From: UTCHB3 sp002050155
Lineage (GTDB): Bacteria; Bacteroidota; Ignavibacteria; Ignavibacteriales; Ignavibacteriaceae
Length of the DNA stretch: 64,000 bases
Assembly (NCBI GenBank): GCA_030584105.1
Contig: CP129491.1
Coordinates: 1,426,001-1,490,000 of the forward strand
Direction: 5' to 3'
The position numbers were made by a program, and so were the translations under genes. Below are positions 1 through 8,505 of this stretch, one piece after another (position 1 is the first letter of the stretch; the number at the start of each line of letters is the position of its first letter). The notes beneath the pieces were generated by a model that saw nothing but the letters and a program-made list of their open reading frames with translations, did no database searches and was not told the origin of the DNA.

Positions 1-139
1 CTAAGAACTTGAAATCACCTTCTTCCATTCTTTCTACAAATTTCGAGTCTATCTTAATTATAGAAGCAGCTTCTTTAATATCATAGCCCAGTCTTTCACG
101 GGCAATTTTAAGTTGCTGACCTAACTCTTGTGGAGTCAT
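1..139 (-). CDS. RodZ-like helix-turn-helix protein, N-terminal fragment
   Basis: The first 46 codons of a gene that runs off the left edge. It starts with ATG at 139 and reads MTPQELGQQLKIARER, then a helix-turn-helix, then a MEEGDF motif. This is the pattern of the cytoplasmic HTH_25 domain of RodZ and related cell-shape proteins, in which a cytoplasmic HTH precedes one membrane helix and a periplasmic part. The membrane and periplasmic parts lie outside the window, so RodZ versus a plain XRE-type regulator cannot be settled. It starts 12 bp after the rsmB stop on the same strand, so it is probably the last of three co-transcribed genes seen here. Confidence 0.6.
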   Translation of the reverse strand, partial: MTPQELGQQLKIARERLGYDIKEAASIIKIDSKFVERMEEGDFKFL

Positions 140-151
140 TTTTTCCTCTTT

Positions 152-1513
152 TTATTCTGTTCTAATTAACCTAGCGGAGAACGCACCATCCATCTTATCC
201 CTGTGCGGTAGTGTTTGGATGCATCCGTTTTCGTCAACTATTTTCTTATCCGCGAACCTAGCGGCATCGTCTAACCTGAAATTGTTATGCTTGTGAAGGA
301 ACGCTTTAACCACTTCAAAATTTTCATCAGGTTCTATCGTGCAGGTGCTGTAAACTATTACACCACCGGGTTTTACAAGTATTGCAGCTCTTTCTAAAAG
401 CTCTTCCTGAACGGGCGTTAGCTTTTTAATATCCAACAGATCGCGCTTCCATTTTATGTCAGGCTTCTTCGAAAGTGTACCCAACCCGGAGCAGGGGGCA
501 TCAAGAAGTATCCGGTCGAAGGGTTCATCGTCGTATTCCATAGCATCGATGGTTACAAATTTTACTATTGCAACCCCTAATCTATCCAAGTTCCCTTTCA
601 TAATTTTAACGCGGCTTTCAAACTTATCCAAGGCAATAATTTCACCCGAATTGCTCATCAAATCGGCAAGATAAGCACTTTTGCCACCGGGAGCAGCACA
701 CATGTCAAGTACCCTCATACCCGGTTTAACATCCAAAAGTTGGCAAGGCAAACCGGTGCTTTCATCCTGTATTGCAAAATAGCCTTCGGCGAAATATTGC
801 CAGTTCTGGATGTTTGTTAATATCTGCAAACGATAGAAGTGCGGGTTGTAAACACCCGGTGAATATTTTAAGTTCACCGACTGCAGCAGCGCCTCAAACT
901 CCTGCTTGTTAACTTTAAGCCCGTTAATCCGAAGTGTGAGCGTTGGTCTTTCATTGTTTGCAGCCATCAATTCTTCCACATCTTCACGGCTGTACCTCCC
1001 CACCCACCGCTTGGTTAACCAGGTCGGGTGCGAGTAATATGCCGCAAGATAGCTGACTAAATTTTCTTCAGGATCGGGGTAACGAAGCCCGTTTTTTGAA
1101 CGAATTATGTTCCGAAGCACGGCGTTTGTTATATCTGCGGGTTTCTGCCCCTGAAGTTTTTTGACAAACTCAACCGCCTCGTTAACAACGGCATAGTCGG
1201 GTATTCTGTCCAAAAACATTATCTGGTAAAGCGCAACCCTCAGCGCATTTTTAAGCACGGGTATTGCTTTCGAGAACTGCCCTTTGTAAAAACCGGCAAG
1301 TATCCAGTCCAAACGCCCCATCCACCTGACCACTCCGTGCACAAGTTCGTACAACAGAGCCTTATCCTGCCCTGTAAGTTCAGAGAACTTCATTTCGTGG
1401 TCTAACAGTTTATCTAAGTAAGAATCGGTTCTCTCGATCCTGTCTAAGATTTTCACCGCTGTTCCGCGAACGCCGGTGTATAAGTCCGTTACTTTGTGCT
1501 CTTCTATTTCCAT
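152..1513 (-). CDS. rsmB: 16S rRNA (cytosine-967-C5)-methyltransferase RsmB
   Basis: Methylates C5 of a cytosine in 16S rRNA using S-adenosylmethionine. The 453-residue protein has an N-terminal NusB-like helical domain (about residues 5-145) and a C-terminal Rossmann methyltransferase domain. Visible motifs are the SAM-binding VLDMCAAPGGK (268-278), motif IV DAPCSG (338-343) and motif VI STCT with the presumed catalytic Cys391. Length is normal for the family. The frame stays open further upstream to 1603, but that would overlap the preceding gene. The ATG at 1513, just after that gene's stop at 1530, is the sensible start. It is followed closely by the RodZ-like gene. Confidence 0.92.
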   Translation of the reverse strand: MEIEEHKVTDLYTGVRGTAVKILDRIERTDSYLDKLLDHEMKFSELTGQDKALLYELVHGVVRWMGRLDWILAGFYKGQFSKAIPVLKNALRVALYQIMFLDRIPDYAVVNEAVEFVKKLQGQKPADITNAVLRNIIRSKNGLRYPDPEENLVSYLAAYYSHPTWLTKRWVGRYSREDVEELMAANNERPTLTLRINGLKVNKQEFEALLQSVNLKYSPGVYNPHFYRLQILTNIQNWQYFAEGYFAIQDESTGLPCQLLDVKPGMRVLDMCAAPGGKSAYLADLMSNSGEIIALDKFESRVKIMKGNLDRLGVAIVKFVTIDAMEYDDEPFDRILLDAPCSGLGTLSKKPDIKWKRDLLDIKKLTPVQEELLERAAILVKPGGVIVYSTCTIEPDENFEVVKAFLHKHNNFRLDDAARFADKKIVDENGCIQTLPHRDKMDGAFSARLIRTE

Positions 1514-1529
1514 TTTTAGGTTAAAAGAA

Positions 1530-2801
1530 TCAATATGGGAAACCCAATTTCCTTCTTTGTTTATGAGTAAGATCAAATACTTTCCGGAACAACTGCTCCT
1601 CAATCTCCGTGATCACTCTGTTACGCCGCTGAACAACCCTTTTGGCGGTTTCAAGGCTTTTCTCAATATCGTAGGTGGTCATCATATCTGCACCACCCCA
1701 TGCAAAACTTGGTATGTACTTATTCGGGAAACCACTTCCAAATATGTTGCTCGAAAATCCGACTACCGTTCCGGTATTGAACATTGTGTTAATAGCCGAT
1801 TTCGAGTGGTCGCCCATTATCAGACCTAAGAACTGCTGACCTGAATCCACCAATTCCCCACTCACTGAAATTCTTACGGTTCCGTAGTTGTTTTTCAAAT
1901 CACTGTTGTTTGTATCGGCGCCCAAATTTACCCAGCTGCCGATGTATGCGTGCCCCATAAAACCTGAGTGCTGCTTGTTAGTGTAAGGCGAAATGATTGA
2001 ACCTTCTATTTCACCACCCACTTTGCAAACTTTGCTTACCGTTACTCCCTGATAAAGCACCGCACCGGGCTTCACTTTTGTGTCCTTTCCGATACAAACC
2101 GGACCTTCTATTACTGCGTTTGGATAGATTGTTGAGCCGGAGTTGATAAAAACGGGTCCCTCCGAAGCGTCAATCACAACGCCGGGCATAACTTTTGCAG
2201 TTTCGTGAATGTAAATATTCTCTTTTTCTATCAAATACGCACCATCGTAAACTTTTCCCCTGATCCTGTCTTTAGGTGCATAACCGTTTGTATCCATGTA
2301 AGCGGTAAAATCATTTTCAATCTCAGCAGCATTGTTGTGAATTAAATCCCAAATGTAAGTGGCATATTTTACATCCACTTGCTCTGAAGGAATACCGTCA
2401 AAATTTGAAATGGTGATAAGATCATCCAATGCGTATTTCATATCTTCTAATTTCTTCCCCGATACTTTAGCCGCGATTATTGTGTCACCGTTAAGATAAA
2501 GCCTGTCGCCGGGGGCGTCAATTTTTATAATTTCCGCAAGGTTCGGCGGTGCAATCACCCTCCCGTTGATGAAGAGGCACTCATCCGATTCTATGGTGTT
2601 AACTTTGAACATCGAGTTTTTCAACCCGATGAACGCTTTCAGATAACCACGGGTGTGGTATGTAACATCAACTCCCGGATATGCGCGCTTTATTTTGTCG
2701 CGAAGTGTGTGGATTCCGCAGAATAAGTTGTAGGTGGGCCTTGTTAGGATCATCGGTTCGAAATGATCGTAGTAGATATCTTCGAAAAGGCAAATCTGCA
2801 T
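1530..2801 (-). CDS. GlmU-like sugar nucleotidyltransferase/acetyltransferase
   Basis: A 423-residue protein with an N-terminal nucleotidyltransferase-like region containing the LTRPTYNL and GIHTLRDK signature (about 19-37). A left-handed beta-helix of hexapeptide repeats follows (about 195-370), shown by [VI]-x-P-G and GPVCIGK-type turns. This layout matches the alternative GlmU of Bacteroidota, which is thought to supply UDP-N-acetylglucosamine from glucosamine-1-phosphate for peptidoglycan and LPS. The N-terminal motif differs from E. coli GlmU, so the reaction is inferred from family knowledge. The ATG start at 2801 is clear. The rsmB start follows its stop by 16 bp. Confidence 0.72.
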   Translation of the reverse strand: MQICLFEDIYYDHFEPMILTRPTYNLFCGIHTLRDKIKRAYPGVDVTYHTRGYLKAFIGLKNSMFKVNTIESDECLFINGRVIAPPNLAEIIKIDAPGDRLYLNGDTIIAAKVSGKKLEDMKYALDDLITISNFDGIPSEQVDVKYATYIWDLIHNNAAEIENDFTAYMDTNGYAPKDRIRGKVYDGAYLIEKENIYIHETAKVMPGVVIDASEGPVFINSGSTIYPNAVIEGPVCIGKDTKVKPGAVLYQGVTVSKVCKVGGEIEGSIISPYTNKQHSGFMGHAYIGSWVNLGADTNNSDLKNNYGTVRISVSGELVDSGQQFLGLIMGDHSKSAINTMFNTGTVVGFSSNIFGSGFPNKYIPSFAWGGADMMTTYDIEKSLETAKRVVQRRNRVITEIEEQLFRKVFDLTHKQRRKLGFPY

Positions 2802-3136
2802 ATTAAAAGTCTCCGATAAAAGTTCAAAGAAAAGATGTAATATAACTATTTCAAAAGAAAGAGTTTTTACCTTTTCTTTTACAGTTTTTATTCTCCTTCA
2901 AAAAAATACCTGATTTTGCGGGGTTTAGTTGATTTCGGCGTGGTGGGGTTTTAAGTTTTGAGTTTTATGTTCTGAGTTTTGAAGTGTTGAATTTAGAAGG
3001 CTTGGGGGCTTTGTATTGTAAGCAATATTACCCGGTCGGGATTACCTTTTCCTCCAGGTGCTGGAGGTTGGGGAGTTATGGGGGGGGTGAGTTGTGTGGG
3101 GGTGTGAGTTACGGGGGGGGTGTGAGTTTGGGAAAA
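2802..3136. other. Intergenic region upstream of the GlmU-like gene, G-rich in part
   Basis: No convincing gene. The part next to the GlmU-like start is AT-rich and should hold its promoter and leader. Around 2930-3010 the plus strand has a degenerate gagttttgaag repeat. 3070-3132 is a run of G tracts, listed separately. Confidence 0.6.
3070..3132 (+). repeat. G-tract repeat with quadruplex potential
   Basis: Five G runs on the plus strand: G4 (3070-3073), G8 (3080-3087), G5 (3098-3102), G8 (3113-3120) and G3 (3130-3132). They are separated by short spacers related to TGTGAGTTA. The composition stands out from the AT-rich surroundings. It lies between the rpmE2 terminator and the GlmU-like gene. 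Four or more runs of at least three G with loops of 6-10 nt fit a relaxed G-quadruplex pattern. Confidence 0.6.
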
Positions 3137-3168
3137 TAAAAAAGGCTGCCTGAGTGAACAAGCAGCCC
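3137..3168 (-). terminator. Rho-independent terminator of rpmE2
   Basis: On the minus strand GGCTGC (3167-3162) pairs with GCAGCC (3149-3144) across a 12-nt loop and is followed by TTTTTTATTTT. It lies about 26 nt past the rpmE2 stop. Confidence 0.8.
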
Positions 3169-3193
3169 TCATATTTAAAAAACCGAAACGGAC

Positions 3194-3445
3194 TTATTTC
3201 CCCGGTTTCGAGTATTTCTTCATGAACTTCTCTACCCTTCCGGCAGTATCAAGAAGTTTTTGTTTACCTGTGAAGAAAGGGTGTGAACCACTGGAAATCT
3301 CAAGCCTTACAAGCGGATAAGTATTTCCATCTTCCCATACGATGGTTTCTGAGGCTTTTATTGTCGATCTTGTCAAAACGGCAAAATCACACGAAAAATC
3401 TTTGAAAACCACAGGTCTATAGTGAGGATGAATTCCTTTTTTCAT
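3194..3445 (-). CDS. rpmE2: 50S ribosomal protein L31, type B
   Basis: An 83-residue large-subunit ribosomal protein. It begins MKKGIHPHYRPVVFKD and has the SSGSHPFFTGKQK motif and a basic tail, as in L31 type B. The CxxC zinc-binding pair of type A L31 is absent; only one Cys is present. It is therefore the zinc-independent form, which in many bacteria is expressed when zinc is scarce. No zinc-dependent operator was recognised upstream. It is a single-gene unit with its own terminator. Confidence 0.95.
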   Translation of the reverse strand: MKKGIHPHYRPVVFKDFSCDFAVLTRSTIKASETIVWEDGNTYPLVRLEISSGSHPFFTGKQKLLDTAGRVEKFMKKYSKPGK

Positions 3446-3692
3446 TTCTCTCGCATTCGTTGTTAATGAATTTTTAAAATTAGCCTTGTAATATACACTT
3501 TTTTATCGTTTGGGTAAAATTATTTTTTGATATTCTTCCCAACCGGTAAGTCAGTTAAAGTATTTTATCTTCACAAAACTTACTGTTAAAGACGAATTTT
3601 ACAATTTATCCAAAACCGAACCGTTTAAGAATAGAGTCATAACTGATCCAATCTGTCAGTTTCACAGCATCATTTGCTAAACCGAAACCGGT

Positions 3693-4787
3693 TTACTTAA
3701 GCAGCAGCATTTTTTTAACTGATACTGTGTTTCCTGCTTCAAGTTTGTAAGTGTAAACACCCGAAGGGAACTCGCTGCCGTTGAACCTTAAGTCATAATA
3801 TCTTCCGGCTTCGGCGATACCGTCGAACAGTGTTGCTACTTCAGCACCCAGAACATTATATACTTTAAGTGTAGCTTTTGTGTCTTCCTTAAGAGCAAAC
3901 TTAATTGCTGTTTCAGGATTGAATGGGTTCGGATAATTTTGCTCTAAAACAAAACCATTCGGCAAATTATCAACCAAAACCTCAACTACGGGGCTGTACT
4001 CAAACTTACCGTCGTTGTCGATTTGTTTCAGTCTGTATGAATATATGCCAAATCCAACCGGTTTATCCGAAAAACTGTAATATTTCGGTGAATTGGTGGT
4101 GAAGTGCCCCTCAACAAAACCGATTTTGCTCCACTCATCTTTTTCCGATTTCCGTTGAATCTCAAATCCGTTGTTGTTCACTTCGGTTGCAGTTTCCCAT
4201 CTAAGATTAACAACACCGTTCTTAGCAACTGCAGTAAATGAAGTTAATTCAACAGGAAGAGCAGCGTTTGTATGAAAAGTTGCTTTGTAGTTGGCTCCAC
4301 CGTTACTGTCATATTTTGTTTCACTTGGACCTGTTCCATAAGCTTCGATATAAATTTCTAAAATATAATCTTTTCCCGGGTCTAAGTAAGTAGGAAGAGT
4401 TATTGGGCTGCCGGTTTTACCCCATCTTTGATTGCCGCCACCTAAATCTTCTTGCCAGTTCCCATCCTGCCCTGTAAAACTTCCGCCGCTTCCGCCGGAT
4501 AAATAAACTCTCCAATATAATTTACAACCGGTTACATCACTTCCGCCATTCTTATAAGTCCGAACATTCCAAACGGAAATTTGAAAGGCATCAGATAAGG
4601 CGTTTATTGTCCCTAAATCTGCAGTAGTAAATGTACCGGCTCCTGCATTCCACAAAGTATAAGATGTGGTCGTTCCTCTTAAATTAATCGTTACATCACT
4701 CCGGTTGGAATCGAAGAAACCCCATGCTGCAAAAGCTATAGAATGGATTAAAAGAAAAAAAGCGAATAAAGTAAAAAGTTTTTTCAC
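3693..4787 (-). CDS. Secreted protein with T9SS (Por) C-terminal sorting domain
   Basis: A 364-residue exported protein of unknown function. Residues 1-20 form a signal peptide ending IAFA. Residues 21-175 are a beta-rich, Gly/Ser/Thr-rich domain I do not recognise. Residues 180-270 look like an Fn3-type domain (VNLRWETATEVNNNGFEIQR). The last 81 residues, from NYPNPFNP (284) to KKMLLLK, are a type IX secretion sorting domain, normally cleaved after transport across the outer membrane. The start codon is GTG, chosen because GGAGG lies 7 nt upstream and the signal peptide begins there. A sigma-70-like promoter sits about 140 nt upstream. Confidence 0.85.
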   Translation of the reverse strand: MKKLFTLFAFFLLIHSIAFAAWGFFDSNRSDVTINLRGTTTSYTLWNAGAGTFTTADLGTINALSDAFQISVWNVRTYKNGGSDVTGCKLYWRVYLSGGSGGSFTGQDGNWQEDLGGGNQRWGKTGSPITLPTYLDPGKDYILEIYIEAYGTGPSETKYDSNGGANYKATFHTNAALPVELTSFTAVAKNGVVNLRWETATEVNNNGFEIQRKSEKDEWSKIGFVEGHFTTNSPKYYSFSDKPVGFGIYSYRLKQIDNDGKFEYSPVVEVLVDNLPNGFVLEQNYPNPFNPETAIKFALKEDTKATLKVYNVLGAEVATLFDGIAEAGRYYDLRFNGSEFPSGVYTYKLEAGNTVSVKKMLLLK

Positions 4788-5259
4788 GGCTAAACCTCCG
4801 TTAAAATATTAAAAAATTTGAAGTGTTTTCCTAACATAACCTCATAATAGTAAGGAGAACTCAATTAACACTAAACCTTATGATTTGGTCACATTTTCCC
4901 ATCAGAAAAACCTTACAAACCATTGTGCAAAGTACAAAATGTTTTAATAATTGTCAAGCGATTTTTTAAACAAAAATCAACAAAAAAATTTGTTAACAAT
5001 TATCAATTTATTTTGCAAATAAAAATCAATACACTCCAATTTCTGCCGAATCAAAACTAACTGTAAAAAGCTCCCTCTCAAAAAAAACTTGCTAATCGTT
5101 TCGGTTAAAAATCAAGTAACTGTGGCTAAGCCAAAATTAGTCATAGAAATTAACCAGGAAGCTTTTCAATGACTTTCAATCGGTATTGTTCCTAAATATC
5201 AAACAAAAAAGCGAAAATTTGACACAATATCAACAAAAATCAAAAGCCCGGCAAAACCA
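4788..5259. other. AT-rich intergenic region
   Basis: No gene seen on either strand. The part near 4929-4957 holds the promoter of the T9SS cargo gene. The rest (4958-5259) is AT-rich sequence with scattered CAAAAATC-type words and no clear hairpin or open frame of interest. Confidence 0.6.
4929..4957 (-). promoter_or_regulatory. Sigma-70-like promoter of the T9SS cargo gene
   Basis: On the minus strand TTGACA (4957-4952), a 17-nt spacer, then TACTTT (4934-4929). This predicts a start near 4922 and a leader of about 135 nt before the GTG at 4787. The -35 box is a perfect match and the spacer is ideal. Confidence 0.6.
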
Positions 5260-5288
5260 AAAAAAAAGGACGGATTAAAAATCCGTCC
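5260..5288 (-). terminator. Terminator overlapping the stop codon of the Omp85-like gene
   Basis: On the minus strand GGACGGAT (5288-5281) pairs perfectly with ATCCGTCC (5275-5268) across a 5-nt loop and is followed by a T tract. The stem contains the last codons and the TAA stop (5277-5275). Confidence 0.85.
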
Positions 5289-8200
5289 CGAGGGAAAAGT
5301 AGAAAATCGGTTTGCTGAAGCCATCGATGTTGTAAGCCCAGGCGAGGTCGCACCTCACGAGGAAATAGAGAAAATAAGTTCTAAGCCCAAACCCGGTGCC
5401 CATCAACAAATCTTTCGAAATAAGGTTTCCTTTGTCATTTTTCGAAAAGAGTTGCAGTTTGCTGTTATCGCTCCATGTCGCACCGGCATCGAAGAAGATA
5501 GTGCCCATAATGTTGCTAAAAAACAGAGGCAACCCGCCCGTAATCAGATAACGAATAAAAGGGAACCTCAACTCAACATTAACCAATCCATATTTTGTAC
5601 CGATAGCCTCAGCATAGTTATAACCTCTCATCGGCAGAGCTGTTGAAAGGAACACAAAATCGCTCGGTGAATCCATCGGCAAACGCCCCGTTGACCAATC
5701 ACGGTTTATCCAGTTCTCTGTGCCGCCGATAAAAAAGCGCTGCGGGTTGTTACCCCATGAATAGCCAAAAGAACCGCGAACCGCCAGTGAATAATCACCC
5801 CAGAACCTGAGATATTCACGATAATCACCCAAAATTGAGAAGAACCCATAATGACCGTAATCGATAAAAGGATTTGCCATAAACTCTAACCGATATCTCG
5901 TTCCGTCAATTGGTGCAGTATAACCAAAAATGGTGTTATCGTGCACAAAAGCAATCGAGGGGACCAAAAAAGTGTTCTCCCGTTGCGCTTCGGCTGGGTC
6001 GTCAAGGTTTGTTTGTGTGGCGTTTGTAAAAGAAAGCCCGAGATCAACCCGATAAAAAGTATTAAGCGGATAACTTGCCGAAAGGTTCAGCCCGTAGTTC
6101 CTGAACCGGAAGAAATTCAAAAAAGGACCCCGATTCAAATAAACAAACCGCGCTGTGTGGTAGCCCATTATACCAATATCCCAGCGCCCTTTCAGTGAGT
6201 AATACGCCAAGCCATAATCGCTGTTTTTCAGATCAATCTGAAGTGAAGTGAAGCCTACTAACCTGTGGTTGCCCAAAACATCACTGAACGAAAGAACAGT
6301 TGTGCCCAAAAGCCCGTAATAAGTACTGTAACCCGCATTTGCGTAAACCAAATCGGGCGAAAAGTTTATTTTGTACTTCCGGACCTTAAAATCACCGTCT
6401 TCCTCTAACCTGTCGCCCAGTTGGAATTCAGGATTAACAACCACAGCAGTATCTTTGACCTGCACATCATCTTTACCGAAAATAGCAGTGGAATAATCAA
6501 TTTCAACAGAATCGCCGTAATTGCCGGTGGTATCGGTGAAAACACCCGTGAAAATTTCAACTTTGTTCCCCTCACCATTGCCGGTGGTATCGCTCGCAAC
6601 AGAATCTTTCGTCGCCGGTTCCTTCACAGCCACCACTTCCGTTGTGTCAAAAGGGTCTTTCAGGTTATCACCCCTGAAGCCGGTTCCGCCGTATATCATA
6701 TCGGTCATGTAGCCGGTCAGCTTAATCGAATCGTTATCAACTGTGAGCGAAAAGGGGCTGTTAACGGTGAAAATATTGTATGATGCCTTGTACATCGCAG
6801 TCATCGCAAGTTTCTTGCCGTCGTACGAGGCACTGATCTGATCCAATCCATTCAGAGAATTGGTAACGGGCACGGGCGGCGCCTCCGGTGAGTGATCCGC
6901 CGCCAAATTAATGCGGTAAATGTTGTTTATTCCGTTGTAATCGGAAACAAACAGAAGCTCATCACCCGATTGTGATGGAAGTGCATATTTCTCATCACTC
7001 AGCGGGTAGTTTGTTAAACGGCGGATTGTGCGGGTTTCATAATCCATCTCGTACAAGTCCATCTGATTATATTTGTGCCTGTACATCTCGAAGCCCTGAA
7101 GCCTTAAACCCGGCGTTAAAATCGAATCACGATCGGAAGAAAAATAAATCTTCCTGCCGTCGTACGACCACCTCGGGTCGGCATCCGAAAAAATATCATC
7201 GGTTAAGTTTTCAACCTGACCGGAATCAAAATCGTAAACATAGATATCGGTTCTTTCAAAATTTTGGGCGGCAAAAACAATTTTTTTACCATCCTTCGAC
7301 CAGTCAACCGTTTCCACTGATGGAAACCTGACCGGCAGACTTTCAGCCGAACCTGATTCCGCATCGACGATAAAAATTGCGTCGTCCCCGCCACTTTTAG
7401 CGGAAATAGCGAACTTTTTACCATCGGGCGACCATGAAATGCCGGGTGTTAAGATATTAAGTTCTTCGAAATCAACGGTTCTGTTCCCTTTAATTACCCT
7501 GGAAATCTCTTTGCCCGTGTTTGCATCCATTAAATAGACATCAAAAAAGTAGTCTTTGTTGGAGATGTAAACAATTTTATCACCTTTCGGCGAAATCGCG
7601 GGCGAAATGTTGTAGGAAGAGTTATCTTTTTTCGGGTCTGTCAGTCTTTTAGCGAACTCGTCGGGGTCTCTTCTTTCGGTAATATCGGGCCAGAACACCC
7701 TTTTAATATCTTTTTTCCATCTTTCATTCAGTTCTTCGACCGTCATTCCGATTGAAGCTTTCATCCCCTGGTCAACCCCGCCCCTGCTTTTTACTTTCAT
7801 AATCAGGTCGGCAATTTTTTCCCTGCCGTATTTTTTGGCAATATAATAAAACACCGCCTGCCCGCCCCGGTAAGCAAAATAGCCGTCTAATCTTGGAATA
7901 TCGGGAAGATACTCGTTAATTGCGGCATCACGAATAAACTGATCGGTGTTCGTATCCCAACCGAGCGAAAGGTACTCGGCTAATCCCTCAGAAAACCACA
8001 AGGGGAAATCAACAGCGGAACTGTTGCCCACAACATTCTGCAGAGCGCCCCCGTAGAAAAGGTCGTTCATTACTGCGTGAACAAGCTCGTGATGTATTAC
8101 ATGCCGAAACATTTTGTAATTCCCTGAAAACGGCAGAACCATCCTGTTCTTAAATAACTCAGTAAAGCCCCCCGTACCTTCACCAAGATATGAATCGATA

Positions 8201-8487
8201 ACATTGGTTTCCTGAAACTCGTTTTGCGAGTCGTACAGAATAACCGAAATGCGCTTGGCAATCTTGTAATTAATTGAAGATTCAATCTGTGCGAGTGCAT
8301 CTTCAATCGCCGAGGCGGCAAACTCGGCTATGCTGCTTCCCTTATCGGTAAAATAGATGTCGAAATGGACGGTTTGAATGTAGAACCATTCATAATCTTT
8401 GTACTGCACTTTGTTTCTTCCGAACTGCGGAAAAACCTGAGAAACAGAAAGTATCATAAAAAGTAAAAATAAAACCGTTTTTTTCAT
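5275..8487 (-). CDS. Outer-membrane protein: gluzincin-like peptidase, PD40 propeller and Omp85-like barrel
   Basis: A 1070-residue protein with a signal peptide (1-20). Residues about 35-260 resemble the peptidase MA-like gluzincin domain: HELVH (133-137) supplies two zinc-type histidines and the catalytic Glu, and GLAEY (168-172) a likely third ligand. Residues about 290-600 carry PD40/TolB-like blades (for example ISPKGDKIVYISN and WSPDGKKFAIS). An acidic Thr/Asp/Val linker (about 610-690) leads to a C-terminal beta-barrel resembling BamA/TamA surface antigens, ending in an aromatic strand (YFSLGTDF). It follows rnr by 18 bp. Substrate and activity are unknown. Peptidase function is inferred only from the intact motif. 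Confidence 0.75.
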   Translation of the reverse strand: MKKTVLFLLFMILSVSQVFPQFGRNKVQYKDYEWFYIQTVHFDIYFTDKGSSIAEFAASAIEDALAQIESSINYKIAKRISVILYDSQNEFQETNVIDSYLGEGTGGFTELFKNRMVLPFSGNYKMFRHVIHHELVHAVMNDLFYGGALQNVVGNSSAVDFPLWFSEGLAEYLSLGWDTNTDQFIRDAAINEYLPDIPRLDGYFAYRGGQAVFYYIAKKYGREKIADLIMKVKSRGGVDQGMKASIGMTVEELNERWKKDIKRVFWPDITERRDPDEFAKRLTDPKKDNSSYNISPAISPKGDKIVYISNKDYFFDVYLMDANTGKEISRVIKGNRTVDFEELNILTPGISWSPDGKKFAISAKSGGDDAIFIVDAESGSAESLPVRFPSVETVDWSKDGKKIVFAAQNFERTDIYVYDFDSGQVENLTDDIFSDADPRWSYDGRKIYFSSDRDSILTPGLRLQGFEMYRHKYNQMDLYEMDYETRTIRRLTNYPLSDEKYALPSQSGDELLFVSDYNGINNIYRINLAADHSPEAPPVPVTNSLNGLDQISASYDGKKLAMTAMYKASYNIFTVNSPFSLTVDNDSIKLTGYMTDMIYGGTGFRGDNLKDPFDTTEVVAVKEPATKDSVASDTTGNGEGNKVEIFTGVFTDTTGNYGDSVEIDYSTAIFGKDDVQVKDTAVVVNPEFQLGDRLEEDGDFKVRKYKINFSPDLVYANAGYSTYYGLLGTTVLSFSDVLGNHRLVGFTSLQIDLKNSDYGLAYYSLKGRWDIGIMGYHTARFVYLNRGPFLNFFRFRNYGLNLSASYPLNTFYRVDLGLSFTNATQTNLDDPAEAQRENTFLVPSIAFVHDNTIFGYTAPIDGTRYRLEFMANPFIDYGHYGFFSILGDYREYLRFWGDYSLAVRGSFGYSWGNNPQRFFIGGTENWINRDWSTGRLPMDSPSDFVFLSTALPMRGYNYAEAIGTKYGLVNVELRFPFIRYLITGGLPLFFSNIMGTIFFDAGATWSDNSKLQLFSKNDKGNLISKDLLMGTGFGLRTYFLYFLVRCDLAWAYNIDGFSKPIFYFSLGTDF

Positions 8488-8505
8488 CTTGTTTGCCTTA
8501 AAAAA

